Assembly (NCBI GenBank): GCA_022813625.1
Contig: JAKLMB010000005.1
Coordinates: 558,001 to 622,000, forward strand
Origin: Aaosphaeria pasadenensis
Taxonomy: Eukaryota > Ascomycota > Dothideomycetes > Pleosporales
DNA length: 64,000 bases
Reading direction: 5' to 3'
The first letter of the stretch is position 1, and each line of letters starts with the position of its first letter. This document shows, piece after piece, positions 37,040-48,949 of the stretch. Position numbers and translations under genes: made by a program. Below the pieces are notes generated by a model. The model did not search any database, was not told where the DNA came from, and saw only the letters and a list, made by a program, of their open reading frames with translations.

Positions 37040-38161
37040 ATTTTTAATAAAAGTTATTGGAATTACCCGTATTGTTGGTCTAAAGTAATGTCCAGTTGGC
37101 CGCCATTTGACCAGTTTTCTATACTTGATGGATGTTGACGATGATATGAGGATAGATCTCAGGAGAGAGGATATTGATTGGAGAAGGATGGGTACGAAAA
37201 CAGGTGCGCTTTAGCCACTTTAGGACAGACTCACAGTTCTGGCGAACGGGACGCCTGAATACTTGAATTGCATATCGAGAGGTAGAGTAATACAATCTTC
37301 AGCTAAACCAATCTACAGTCCTACATATTTGCACTGCGAAGAATAACGCAAAAGGCCATATCTTGCTGGTCACGTGAGCGGTGTCGGTCTCCAACCAGTT
37401 TACATGGGAGAACGACGCGATCATGAGGGTACAGAGATAAATGATAGCACAGTACAATACTGGTTTACTCCATAAAGCCCTGTTTTCTCGCTGGTCTTGG
37501 AAGTTCTCCAAGAATTCGTACCGATACTGTATTGCAGTCTCTGCACAAGGAATGTACTTGCACAAATATTTTGATCAAAGAACGATCCATTTATTAAGAT
37601 AAGCCTAAGCGAGTGCCTCGTGTATTTGAATATTAAGATTTAAAGCATCCATCGCAGAAGATGATCGTTCAGTAACTATCCAGATACGTAGCCAGGTGGT
37701 TCTGAGTGACCTAGAAGTTGAGGTATCACAGTGGCGCCGGCGCGGCTTTCTCCGGGTTGAACACTCCGAATTGTTATACATACTCCGAATCGTCACACCT
37801 AATTGATCTCTCCGCGCAGTTTCCCCACATATAGGACTACCGCTCTTATTGCGTGAATCACCATTCGATACTCTACTGCGTGGTGAGTTCAGTGTTTTTT
37901 ATTTCGCAAAGACCAGAAAGGTTACTCCGTGCAACTATTTCTCTTACGTTTTTGTATCCCTTGAAGGACCCTTTGTGTCTTGTAAATGCCCCACCTGCGC
38001 CCTGCGAAATACAAACAGTGCAGGTTCCTTTCCCTCATAACCTATTCCACATTGACACTTTCTAATTCCTAATAAATCCATATAGTTCTGTTCATCTTTG
38101 AGATCTACTGCACGAGCAACATCAGAACGTTGAACCAACAATCCCATTAACTCTCGATAAT
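37040..38161. other. Intergenic region between divergent genes, no convincing gene
   Basis: It holds the two promoters. An 88-codon minus-strand frame at 37299-37565 has a hydrophobic segment but no other support. Confidence 0.4.
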
Positions 38162-39003
38162 ATGTCGGCATACATCCGTCCCTTATCATTGGCCGACAAG
38201 GAACAATGTGGAATAGTGGAATCAGCTGCCTTTCCACCAGCTGAAGCAGCTACCCCCGAAAAGGTATGCATCCTGTCTGTTTTATTTGGGGGAATCTTGG
38301 GAGGGTGGACGAGAAGGAGACATATTGGCAGCCGTATCACACTAAGCCATGTCCAAGTTGCTGTCTAGTCAGCATCACCTTATATATGGTTGTCGATTTT
38401 TCCACATGGAATTAGCCCTTGCAACTAATCCCTTGATAAAGGCTGACCTACTTCATAGATCGAGTATCGACTTACGGTGTGCCCTGAAATTTGCTTCGGC
38501 CTCTTCGCGCCTAAGGATACCAAAGTAGCCACTCCACTACCAGACAACACGCCTGTCTACTCCGAAAACACCCCTAAAGATGGTGAAGAACTCATCGCAC
38601 ACGTCATCGCGACAAGAGCGACCGCTAAGACGGTCCGGGACCAAGACATGGAAGTACCGAAAGACTGGCGAAAGGACCCAACTGCGAAGACAGAAGTTGG
38701 TCATTTACAAGGTGGACGAACAATCACGTTACATTCTTTGGCCGTCTCGCCGAAGTACCAGAGGTCAGGGATAGGGAAGACGTTGATGAATGCGTACATC
38801 GAGCACATCCGCAAGACTGGCACAGCGGACCGTATCTCGATCCTGACTTACGACCGTCTGTTACCATACTACCAGAAGTTGGGCTTCACGTTGTATGGGA
38901 AGAGCGAGTCGACATACGCTGGAGTCGCGTGGTATGATCTTGTAAGGACATCACCCTCCCGCTTCATTTCGCATACTGACTACTCAAGGCCTACGAATTT
39001 TGA
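38162..39003 (+). CDS. GNAT-family N-acetyltransferase (AANAT-like)
   Basis: Exons 38162-38263, 38459-38941 and a tiny last exon 38989-39003 give 199 residues. The GNAT core is clear: an N-terminal strand (YIRPLSLADKE), LHSLAVSPKYQRSGIGKTLM with the acetyl-CoA loop QRSGIGK, and the C-terminal ILTYDRLLPYYQKLGFTLYGKS. The layout, including SAAFPPAEAATPEKIEYRLTVCPEICFGLF, matches the serotonin N-acetyltransferase-like branch found in fungi, where the yeast member (Paa1) acetylates polyamines. Ignoring the last 47-nt intron (GTAAGG..AAG, with a CTGAC branch site) would add a foreign 49-residue tail. With it, the protein ends WYDLAYEF, as expected for the family. Confidence 0.85.
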
Positions 39004-39582
39004 GTTGGACTGCGTACTTTTCCTCGCCGTGTTCTCCGAGCGACAACCTAAACTGGCAGTCCATGAGATCGCCCGGAAAGAGAGATGATGCTCCGACCGC
39101 ATTCATTAGTTGAACAAAAAGAAGGCATGAATAATAATAGCTTAGCAAACATTGCATATTACACATTAGGCCTTTACCTAGATTCAAAGTAGATGTATGC
39201 ACGTTCCCAAAAGCATATGGAAGTTTTTATAAACAAAATATCAATTAGTTAGGTATTGTACTTCTATGTCCGGTGGTGATCCAACGACGGACATAGTCGC
39301 TATAAATAAGAACACTGTCGATCTAACCCCAGGGGCCGGTTGTCTTTCATCTAACTCCCTCTAACGGCCGCTGTCTTCTCCGCCGACATGAGTGTATAGT
39401 AACGAGTCCCCCATGCGAAAATATCAAGTCGCTCCAAGCAAAACCTTTTTCCTCTTGACCAAGCCGGCCTCCTTAAGGTAATCACGTATAATACAATGTC
39501 GATTTCACGACACATGTGGTGGAACCCATATCTCCTTGTCCAGGTTAATTTGTGATATTGTCCGCAGGGCGTGGTAACACTG
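39004..39582. other. Intergenic region between convergent genes, nothing seen
   Basis: AT-rich spacer with no recognisable element. Confidence 0.4.
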
Positions 39583-41489
39583 TTAGGTGTTATTTATCGT
39601 GCGGTTAAGCTCTGGGTCAATGACCGAAGCAGCTTCCAAATCGAAAGAGTCCTTTCGTGTACTCTTCAGCCAATTAGACAGCTCTTCAAGGCCTGGCGGG
39701 AATAGGTTAGTTTTGACTTCAAGGAGGTGATTCAGTGTTGCTTACCGTCTTGATCCAGAATACTTGGATCGTCTTCAGATGTACCGCAGGGAGGGTATAT
39801 GCCATTAGGCCTCTGACTAGCATCGTTGGGAGTCGTTCCGATTCTGGGTGTCTGGTAGCTTCCATTGGGCGGCTGGCTGGGCGTTGAGGATGTCTGTGTA
39901 TACGACCACAGATATTCGGGGGTTGGTGGTGTCGTCGTTGCTGGAAGACAGTCACCAGTCAACGATTCAGGAGTGTAAGGTGCATCAACACGGATTCCCT
40001 TCGCTGGTCGAACAGGTCCCTCCTCCGAATCTTCATCGAGTCCAGTTCGTTTGCGCTTGCCTGGCCTGCCTACCGAAGACACACTTTGTAGGTTTGAACT
40101 ACGACGAGTCTTCTTTTGAGCGGGTTGAATCTGCTCTTCGTTTCCACGTTCGTCGTCCATAGCCTTCCTCTTGTTCATCCTGAGTAGCCGATTTTTACCA
40201 GTGACATCTGGCTTTCCATCGTCGACATCTAGGTTTCCGACGTTGACATCTGGCTTTACCCCGTTGGTGGGTTTAGCACCACTAATGGGTGCCTTTGCAC
40301 CGCTCACTGTTGACTTTCCTCGCAACTTCTTAAGGTCATCGGCCTTCTTTTTGTTTCCTCGAAGTTGGATAGCCTTTCTGATACCCAGCGTAGAGGGACA
40401 ATGCACCAGGACCTGAATTTTTCCGTCGGATTCCAGCAAGTCCCTACATGCGGATTTGGCCTTTCGCAACGTCGTAATGATCTCTTGCAAGCGATCCGAT
40501 GCGTTGAGATCATCATCCATTTTCATTGCACGAGGATTTTCGTTTCCTCGCCAACCAGAGATGACACGATCGACAAGGGCAATGAGAATCAGACGACAGG
40601 TTGCCTTGATGTCCTCATCCTTTTCTTTGAGGTATGAATGGTCTCGGAACTTCTTGGTTTCGCGTGTCTCCACTGTGTCTTCATCGTCACTGTCGGTGGA
40701 TATGAATGCGTTATATAGGTCCTGGTAGTGGACCTCTGCGTTGATGATGATGTCCCTTAGACCAAGGACCCCATCTGGTTTAGGGGCCTGCTTGACCTTG
40801 TAGCGGTGGTCCACAGCGCTTGTCCATGCATTGCCTGCAGTGACTGTTCGTGGCACCTGGCTGTTGAAGTAGCTCAGTACGCCGACGTTGCGAGGAATAT
40901 AGCTTGGTGTTATATAGATGCTTCGCAAATAATCGGCGAATGGATTGTCTATATCTTGAAGCAAGGCTGCATAGACCTGATGACAGGGGTGCTGGACGGA
41001 GGAATACTGGGCCACTGGAACTTGCGGCATGGCCATGTAAGGGGAAGATTCAATTGAAGGGAGCATTGGTCCTTGCTGAGCATGCATGAGCGGATTAAAG
41101 AAATCTTGTCCAAAAGGTAGGTCGTTGGTTGGGTACGCGAATACACCCTCTGAGTATCCCGCAAAATCGATAATCGATGGCTCCCCTTGACTCTGTAGGT
41201 CATCTGCCACTGCCATATTCTGGACATAAGCACCTTGATGGATATTAGGGCTAGGTTCAGGAGACAGAGTCGCATCTGAAGGAACTGAAAGACTGTGTCT
41301 TCGGCAGGGACTAGAAATTGCCGAGCCAGCTTCGGAAGCTTGGTTCGTATGCAAGTTGTCGAGAGCATTTGACACCACTCTACCGCGTGTGTTATATGCA
41401 GTCAAATCATTCAAAGTAGAACGATTCTCTTCGGCGGTGGGGGGCGATGAACGATGTTGGTGAGACATCTTAGCGGGAGCAGAAACCAT
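39583..41489 (-). CDS. Uncharacterised protein, paralogue A of a tandem pair
   Basis: Exons 41489-39746 and 39692-39583 (53-nt intron, phase 1) give 617 residues. The N-terminal half is Ser/Pro/Gln-rich and probably disordered. A structured domain spans roughly residues 240-385: LRDIIINAEVHYQDLYNAF, LIALVDRVISGWRGNENP, and then the core C-x-D-(L/I)-x-x-S, PSTLGIRKAIQLRGNKKKA. A linker with NVGNLDVDDGKPDV-like near-repeats and basic clusters (RMNKRKA, KKTRR, RPGKRKR) follows, suggesting a nuclear protein. The same core occurs in the neighbouring gene at 42740-44485, so the two are diverged duplicates. I recognise no named domain. A 14-nt minisatellite lies just upstream of its ATG. Confidence 0.75.
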
Positions 41490-41604
41490 TCTAGAGCTCT
41501 AGGTTAAGGCAGAAGATGCCTTCGTAGATTAGATCAAAGTCTATTAATCAGCTATCAGTGAGATTTGGCTTACCGTAAAAGATCCCAGAAGTGGATATCG
41601 AGAA

Positions 41605-41716
41605 GCAGATATATACACGCAGGCGTATGGGAGTAGGCGTATACTAGTAGGTATACGGGAGCAGGTATATGGGAGCGAGTAGATGGGAGCAGAAATATGA
41701 GAGTATGGATGCAAGA
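41605..41716. repeat. Degenerate 14-nt tandem repeat (minisatellite)
   Basis: About seven units follow the pattern tATATGGGAGCAGG (for example CGTATGGGAGTAGG, TATACGGGAGCAGG, TATATGGGAGCGAG). They begin about 115 nt upstream of the ATG of paralogue A, so they probably lie in its promoter or 5' leader. Confidence 0.8.
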
Positions 41717-41860
41717 AGGTCGATATTTCTAGAGCGAGGAAGGGTTGGATGGCAGGCAGGATGTTCAGTGGGACAGCGAAAATGCTCAACACCTGGGGAA
41801 GGTCCTTGGCAGGTGGGCGAGTGAAAGATGCTACAGCACGGCCCACTCCCCACGGGGCGG

Positions 41861-41875
41861 GAAACCCCATGGGCG
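41861..41875 (-). promoter_or_regulatory. Shared upstream element with CCCATGGG core (copy A)
   Basis: GAAACCCCATGGGCG occurs 372 nt upstream of paralogue A. The same word with one extra C occurs upstream of paralogue B. It may be a retained regulatory site. Confidence 0.35.
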
Positions 41876-42739
41876 AGGGATATTCCGTAGGGCTGACCTA
41901 TCAAAGGGAAGTCAATTTGGGTGAAGGAGGCGTGCTGCCTGGCAATAGTGTGCGTAAACATTTCCCGATACAGCGATTCGCTGAAGGGTTTGCTTCACTG
42001 GGAACGACCACACCAACACTGGACGACCGCGGGACAGACCGCCACTCAGGGGGATATGCTAGGCAGTAAATTAGTTTTGAATCACTTCAAGTTGCAGATC
42101 TGCTACGCGTCAACTCACTATATTCTGTATATAATGTGATCGATTTGGATGTGGCTGGGATATCCATTGGGGCCACACAGCCAGATGCGACATCCTGCTA
42201 GTTTAATATACTACAACACTCCAATGTTTGCGTTCTAATATCCAATGTAGCTTACTATAGTACTTTCTTGATGGTTCTTTGACTGTTGTATAGAAGTTTC
42301 GGGAACTAGAGCCTTCATTTGGGGCAGTGTCGCGTTATGAACAGTTTGATGGTTCTAGAAGAGTCGCGACTCACAACATGAGCGCTTTTGTTCTTGCATC
42401 ACAAGCTTTGATTGACTGATCATAATTGGAATTTGATAATGGTATAAAATTGGAAACTAATATACAGACGTAAGAATGGAGTGAGGTTGTATCTGACAGT
42501 ACAAACAAACTTTGGTCACCCATCTCATACTATGACGTTGCCGAACTGAGACATCGGCAATCGTACGCTAAAAACCAAGGATGCTAATTCGACCGCCACG
42601 CATTCTCAAACTCAACTTAACAAACTCTGGGTCGTATGAAAACTGTGTGTGGCACCAAAAGAATTCACGAAAAGATTCCGTAGGTAAGAAAATGGCTGTT
42701 GAAAATTGCTGTAACATGGAATATCAGAAATGGGGAGTA

Positions 42740-44485
42740 TTAACAGTTCGAGCGTTTCTCTTCGGACCCGCTTGGAAATGGCTGCACACCAGTTTGACTG
42801 AGCCAGAAAGTTTGGAAGTCGGGAACGGCAGGCTGCTCGCCCATGTTTACTGGCACGATGTCTGGCAAACCGTTGGGCAGCGAGTTATACAGATCGAAAC
42901 TTTGCTCGATTGTGGAGTCCACGGTGCCAGTATGGTCGGGTTGAAACAAGGCTGGACCAAGCGGGATTCTATCCGGCGTAGGCAGCTTCGGGCATTCATC
43001 TGCGTTCGCATTCCAGGGCGATTCGAGAACGTTATAGTTCAACTCTAGGAGCTTGGGATCGACCGTAAGAGTAGCAGAATGCCTGGAACCTGGTGCCGTG
43101 GAGATGACCTGCTCATGTTGTAACGGCTGCGCAGATGGGAACTGCGGGAATGCTTGGCCGTGATCAGGAGGTGACATTGACAGTGTAATATGTGGTTGTA
43201 TTCCTCCTGTTGCAGGAACAAATCCGATATAGGCGGAAGGAAGAGCATCTGGTGAGAATTGATATTCAGTTATATCTGATGGCTGCGGGGGCATTTCCAG
43301 AGGGCGTGGACATTGCGAAGACGATGATGGTGTATCGTATATAGTGGAATTTGTCACTGTTGATCTCGAATGTGACCTCTTCACTCTTGTTGACCTGGAT
43401 TTGGACACCCGATCCGGCTCGGTCGCTTTCTTTCTCTTGCTGTTGCCTGCACGATTTGCTGACTTGCGGACCGCATAGGCACGCGGAGCGTTCACAAACA
43501 TCCGGATCTGACATGCTGAATTCATGATGTCCTCGCAGATGGTCTTCTCCCTTTCTAGAGAATGTATCACACTGTCCAGCCGCTCCGCACAGTTCAAATT
43601 CTTGTCCTCGGTCTCGCTTCCCTTGCGTTCGTCGGAAGCGTAGTCGTTATGGTGCCAGCCACGAAATCCTTCCTCCGTTTGCTTGATCAGACAGTCGAAA
43701 ACCTTGTTTGAGAACGCTTCCACCATATCGGAGTCGTAGTACGCATTGTGAACCCATCGCCGCATCGCTATAGAGCCGGGGTTATCCTGTGCGACATCGG
43801 GACGAACCATGGCATCGTAAATACGCTTGATGTGATACTGCCGGTTCCGTACAAGGTCATGGAGTGTTTCGTCGACGTCCGGGTACTGATATGGTTTCCT
43901 GTCAAACCGCAAGGCTATCTTCCTATATTGTCGAGCATGATCGGAGCTTTGGAAAGTGCCACGGAATTTGGAATAGCCCCGCGAGTGGGATGCAATAAAG
44001 GGAGGTTGTGGTGAAGAAGACATACGCGAGACTAGTTGCTGATCGAAGTTCGAGGGGCCAGCCCGTTGCTTGATATGAAGGTTGGAAAAGAGGTTTGCGG
44101 GGTCTCTCGCATGTTCAAGGGATTGGGTTGTCGCTTGAAACAATTCAGTATCTTTGTCGATGTTCCACGTTGGTAGTGATTGAAGATAAGTTTCACTGTC
44201 TTGCAACGATGGCGAGAATGTTTGACACAATTTAGTGCCCAACACACAGTCGTGGTCGACATTGAAGGGAGATGACACATGATCTGAGGAACCGTTTGCA
44301 CCGATACTACAGTGAAGTTGCGCTTGAATGTCACATGTAGGTGAATCCAGGAAATCAGCGAATGGAAATGTCGCAGCCCTATCATTCGGCCATGGTGTCG
44401 AATCTGCCTGTTGAGTTGATTCGCAGGTGTTGACCGCTTTTTCTAGCATGCGGGGATCCACAAAGTTGAACGACGATGCATCCAT
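42740..44485 (-). CDS. Uncharacterised protein, paralogue B of a tandem pair
   Basis: A single open frame from ATG 44485 gives 581 residues (the frame runs further upstream but has no ATG there). The Ser/Pro-rich N-terminus precedes the domain shared with paralogue A: LHDLVRNRQYHIKRIYDAM, KVFDCLIKQTEEGFRGWHHND, LNCAERLDSVIHSLEREKTI, CEDIMNSACQIRMFVNAPRA, and VRKSANRAGNSKRKKA. A basic, Ser-rich region (KSRSTRVKRSHSRS) and a Pro-rich C-terminus with acidic and aromatic motifs follow. This build is compatible with a transcription regulator, but I see no known DNA-binding fold. The two genes run in the same direction, 1.25 kb apart. Confidence 0.75.
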   Translation of the reverse strand: MDASSFNFVDPRMLEKAVNTCESTQQADSTPWPNDRAATFPFADFLDSPTCDIQAQLHCSIGANGSSDHVSSPFNVDHDCVLGTKLCQTFSPSLQDSETYLQSLPTWNIDKDTELFQATTQSLEHARDPANLFSNLHIKQRAGPSNFDQQLVSRMSSSPQPPFIASHSRGYSKFRGTFQSSDHARQYRKIALRFDRKPYQYPDVDETLHDLVRNRQYHIKRIYDAMVRPDVAQDNPGSIAMRRWVHNAYYDSDMVEAFSNKVFDCLIKQTEEGFRGWHHNDYASDERKGSETEDKNLNCAERLDSVIHSLEREKTICEDIMNSACQIRMFVNAPRAYAVRKSANRAGNSKRKKATEPDRVSKSRSTRVKRSHSRSTVTNSTIYDTPSSSSQCPRPLEMPPQPSDITEYQFSPDALPSAYIGFVPATGGIQPHITLSMSPPDHGQAFPQFPSAQPLQHEQVISTAPGSRHSATLTVDPKLLELNYNVLESPWNANADECPKLPTPDRIPLGPALFQPDHTGTVDSTIEQSFDLYNSLPNGLPDIVPVNMGEQPAVPDFQTFWLSQTGVQPFPSGSEEKRSNC

Positions 44486-46413
44486 GTAGAGGCAGACACC
44501 AATACAACGAGAATCTATCAAGACGAATAATCGACTGATGTCTGTCCTCTAAGTCCTTCGTCTAAGTCGCCTGGGCGCAAGGAATGCTGTTCTGGCCAAC
44601 AGAGTATGAGTGCCGAGTAAGTCAAATGCTATTGGTTTTAGCAGGTTCAAGAAACTGTATTGATGGGGATATTCAGAGCGCATCTTTTTTAATCGGTTCT
44701 GAAAGATGGTTCTCTTATACTGTAAGTTGGAGCGCTCGCTGAGGCCGAAACCCCCATGGGCGTGACCTGGCATCGTGGGTTCGGAATTGCTGTGGGGGTT
44801 TACATTCAATGAAGCCCAGTCAATGTGCTGGTAGTGATCAAGAGCCTCATCTATGAAGATGATCGGTCCAAACAGTTATAGCTGCCACCTCTGGGAGCTA
44901 ATGATGTTGCGGGGCATGCGTTAAGTATTTATAGGTTGGATAAGCGCTCATATTTCAAGATGAGAGCTTAGTGTTGAGTCTAGCGGAGCTCGAAATTCGA
45001 ATCTCCATAATCATCGAAGTCTAAAGACTGAGAATTTGCCCTTCTCAAGCTCGTTTTCTTGCACTCATGCTCACAGGATTCAGCTTTATTGCATCCAGTC
45101 AGTTTTCACTTGAGCCGGAAGCACATTATTCCATCCAGATCCCGCACCAGGAAACAAACGACAAGCAGTTTATAACGGCTATACATGCTTCAAGAACCTT
45201 ATAGACTGGTGTTGCTTCTGGTTCCATGAATTCATTGAATATTACCATCGTATACTTTCACGTGACTTGTTGGTATCATAAACATTCACCGCCAACAACC
45301 CAAACATAAAAGTTTCAGAGTAGGACAAGCATACTTATCTGCCGACACCATGATAATGAAATGATCAAGTGGCTCCTACTTGGTCTAAAATCCATATATA
45401 ATGACGGGCCAACGTATGCTTTTACACTATATTTCCCATTGCCTCTTCACCAAAGCACATCCCCCACTACGTTAATTCAGTATGGTAACGGGATCGTACT
45501 TATTAGGACTAGCTTCACACGTGCAACCCTTAGTACCTGCATGTGAATCTCATGGTCGGATACTAGTGCTTGATTGCAAACGGGGAGATCGTGATTGAAC
45601 ACACATCTTCCAAGCGATTGGGTCCGTGACACTGGAGGTGAATGGGTCTTGCAGTAGATGTGTGATACTCTCGTAGGGCCCCCTTACCTTCCGGTATGAT
45701 CACACCGAAGAAGCAGAAGCCTCTTGCGGGAATTGAATGGTGATGCACCTAGGCACTTGCAATCAGTTCCGACGGCATCTGCTCATCCAGAAATCCAACA
45801 GTACAGCAAAGCATAGAACAGACCATGGGCATAGTGGACTGGAAATTGGATATTGGGTAATTAGGAAAGTCCGTAATTACAAGATTCAACCACTTCGTAA
45901 GCGCCCACGATGTATGTCGTTGAGAAGAATAATAATGTGTTGAATGGGGTTGGGCACGTTGAGGTTCCGCCATGGTGCGGAAGTGTTCCGCGTTAACGGA
46001 CGTCCCCGCATGACGATCGCAAATGCCGGGGGGAATCTGGGGAGGGAGCGGATGAATCGCCAGCAGACCAGTAAGGGAACTTAGTACAGAGTAGGAATTT
46101 GGAGACCACCGATACACTAAGACGACTCTAGCGAGGCGGAATCATATCTGCAATGGAATTACGGAGATCTTCCACCTGAAGGAATAAGAAGCGTTTGGTT
46201 CGCCCATCATTCGTTTCGATAACGCCCCTCAACGCCACACTACTCTCCTCTTCAATCCCAGGTCAAAGGATCCCCGGACGTTGAAGGGCACTGGTCTCAT
46301 ACGGTTCGATAAAGGTGGCCGACTGATCGTGAGACAACATCACAGTTCATACAGTTCATACATATTGCACATCTTTAGATCGAAGGTTGTTTGCACCGGC
46401 AGATATCCACAGG
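44486..46413. other. Intergenic region between divergent genes, no gene seen
   Basis: About 1.9 kb with the promoters of paralogue B (including the shared element at 44747-44762) and of the P450. Minus-strand frames around 45563-46117 have no coding character. Confidence 0.45.
44747..44762 (-). promoter_or_regulatory. Shared upstream element with CCCATGGG core (copy B)
   Basis: GAAACCCCCATGGGCG lies 262 nt upstream of paralogue B and matches the word upstream of paralogue A, apart from one inserted C. Confidence 0.35.
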
Positions 46414-48099
46414 ATGATCTCCACGATTTTACCATTCCTAGCCGAACAGGCCCGGGACTATCCACTTCGCAGCCTTATGTTTCTTATCGTTGGACTCCCG
46501 CTTACGTACTTGATCGTAAATGAATTCATTCGCCGTTCAGCACGAGTCAAGGGATTCACTGGACCACCGAATTGGCCCCTCGTCGGAAACATTCCAAATA
46601 TAACGCACAACGCCGCAGAGAAGTACCGACAATGGTCAAAAGTGTATGGTCCAGTGTATCAGATCCAACTAGGCAACGTGCCAGTCATTGTTGTCAACAG
46701 TGCGGAGGCTGCGAGGAAGATCTTCGGTCAGAATAGTCAGGCATTGAGTTCGAGGCCAGTGTTCTGGACATTCCATAAGGTAAGGAAATGTAACATGTGC
46801 AAGCACGAGTGATGATATTGACGGAGATAGGTTCTTTCGAATACTGCCGGTACTACCATTGGTACTTCGCCATTCAATGACTCTCTCAAGCGTCGAAGAA
46901 AGGGTGCCGCTTCTGCGTTGAATAAGCCTTCGATTGCAACCTACATCGACCACCTAGATGTTGAGACTAAAGACTTTGTCAAAGAGGGCTTCGAACTGGG
47001 CAAGGCTGGAAAGACCGGCGTGGACCCAATGCCTATGATTCAACGTCTATCCTTGTCACTTTCATTGACCTTGAACTGGGGAACTCGTATGGGTAGCCGC
47101 GATGATCCGATGTTTGACGAAATCACTGAAGTTGAAGAGGCTATCAGCAAGTTCAGGAGCACCACCGGGAATCTTCAGGATTATATCCCGATTATGAGGT
47201 TAAATCCGTTCAGTTTCGGAAGCCAGAAGGCCAGGGAAATGCGAAAGCGCCGCGATGTCTATTTGACACGACTCAACCAGGACTTGGACGAGAGAATGCG
47301 AATGGGAACCCATAAACCCTGCATCCAAGCGAACGTCATTCAGGACAAGGATGCCGCATTGAACAAGGAGGAATTGACGAGTATCAGTTTGACAATGCTG
47401 TCAGGTGGTCTAGACACAATTACGACACTAGTTCAGTGGAGTGTTGCGCTTCTGGCACAGCGTCCAGACATCCAGAACAAAGCTGTGGAGGAGATTCGGA
47501 AATTCTACTCGGACAAGGAGCCTCTTTGCGATGCGTACGATGACCAAAAGTGCGAATACATTACCGCCTTGGTGAGGGAGTGTCTCAGATATTACTGCGT
47601 TCTCAGACTAGCGCTACCACGGGCGACAGTGAGGGATGTTTTCTATGAAGGCAAATTGATTCCGGCGGGAAGCACCATCTACCTGAACGCGTGGGCGTGC
47701 AACATGGGTAAGTCTTGATTAATTACTGTTCTCAGTCTCCATCTGCCATCAAGCTAACACATTTTAGACCCGAACGTCTGGTCCGATCCAGAAGTGTTTC
47801 GCCCTGAGAGGTGGCTAGAGCAGCCGGATGCACCACTGTTCACATACGGCTTGGGTTATCGCATGTGCGCGGGCTCGCTGCTTGCGAACCGAGAGTTGTA
47901 TTTGACGTACATGCGAATGCTGAACAGCTTCGAACTCGTGCAGGACAGCCAGGTCGACGTGCACCCGGTGTTGGGGAGCTCAGATCCAACCAGTCTTGTG
48001 ACCATGTGCAATCACTACAAGGTTATCTTCAAGCCTAGGAACGAAGATGCACTGAGAAAGGCGCTTGAACAGGCGGAAAGTAAAGCAGAGAAAGTTTGA
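46414..48099 (+). CDS. Cytochrome P450, CYP504-like (phenylacetate hydroxylase type)
   Basis: Exons 46414-46779, 46831-47707 and 47768-48099 join in phase to give 524 residues. An N-terminal membrane anchor (LRSLMFLIVGLPLTYLIV) precedes the proline hinge (GPPNWPLVGNIP). The oxygen-binding helix is SGGLDTITT, the ExxR motif is ECLR, and the heme loop is FTYGLGYRMCAG with Cys at about 448. The block around the heme (GYRMCAGSLLANRELYLTYMRML) is like the CYP504 family, whose studied members (PhacA, PhacB) hydroxylate phenylacetate and 3-hydroxyphenylacetate on the homogentisate route. No other gene of that pathway is in the window, so the substrate is inferred from resemblance only. The protein would be ER-anchored and use NADPH-P450 reductase. 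Confidence 0.9.
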
Positions 48100-48949
48100 A
48101 ATCTTATCTGTACTGTATACTCCTAGCATAGCAATGATCCCGGTCGATTAGTGGCCCAAATGATGATCAAAATGCAGACAGAATCAGTGCTATGTGACTT
48201 ATGTCAAGGAACATTGATTCCATTCAGGTGGACATAGATTATTTACCCCTCACGATTGATGGATAAAGGCAGTAAATAGATTGACAAGAGTTGGGGGGAC
48301 AAGGAACTGATTGAGGGAGATAATTCTTGTAAATACATATCTATCTAATATCTAACTTAACTACCGGAGTAACTAATAGTTAGGTGGTGAAATGTATACG
48401 TTTCTGTCTCAGGATCTGAGTGGCAGCTGCGGCACTTGCACGCGACTGCAGGGATGGCAGGGAGCGACCGTTGGTGTCACTGTTTGCAACCTCTCGGCAG
48501 GCGGACCAAGACTAAGGTAACTAAAGGTAATTATCTAATTATTCCACGGGGACGGTGCTGGTGCGTTCGCTGGCAGCTGGCTCAACATTGTGTTTCTTCA
48601 ATCATCTACTCCGGACAAATCTAAAGGATAAGCCACCTTCAGGACACGTCTTGTTTGCGTACAGTCCGGTTCAAAAGATACGCTCGCCTTACTGTTGGCC
48701 TTCCTCCCTCAACATTCCAACCGCTGTCCACCCACTCTCCACAATCCCATTACTGGTCGGATTTCGACCACCCTAGAAACCATTCTGACCCCCTTACCGC
48801 ATCGTATTCCTGTCGCACTACTCCCTCCGTATGTCGATCGCGGCCCCGAACGTCCGAAGATTTTGTTCGCAATGATATAAGGCGCGCGCATGGTAGGAGG
48901 CCGATCCAAAAACCGCGGGTGGTTGCAGGAGGGCGTGATTCGAACCAGC
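48100..48949. other. Intergenic region, nothing seen
   Basis: 3' flank of the P450 and promoter of the next gene on the same strand. No element recognised. Confidence 0.4.

Larger units (their letters stand above)
41490..42739. other. Intergenic region between the two paralogues
   Basis: It contains a degenerate 14-nt tandem repeat (41605-41716), then an upstream element shared with the paralogue (41861-41875). Otherwise AT-rich DNA with no gene seen. Confidence 0.5.

Noticed and set aside
37299..37565. 88-codon minus-strand frame with a hydrophobic stretch
   Set aside because: It lies in a promoter region between divergent genes and has no splice partners or motif.
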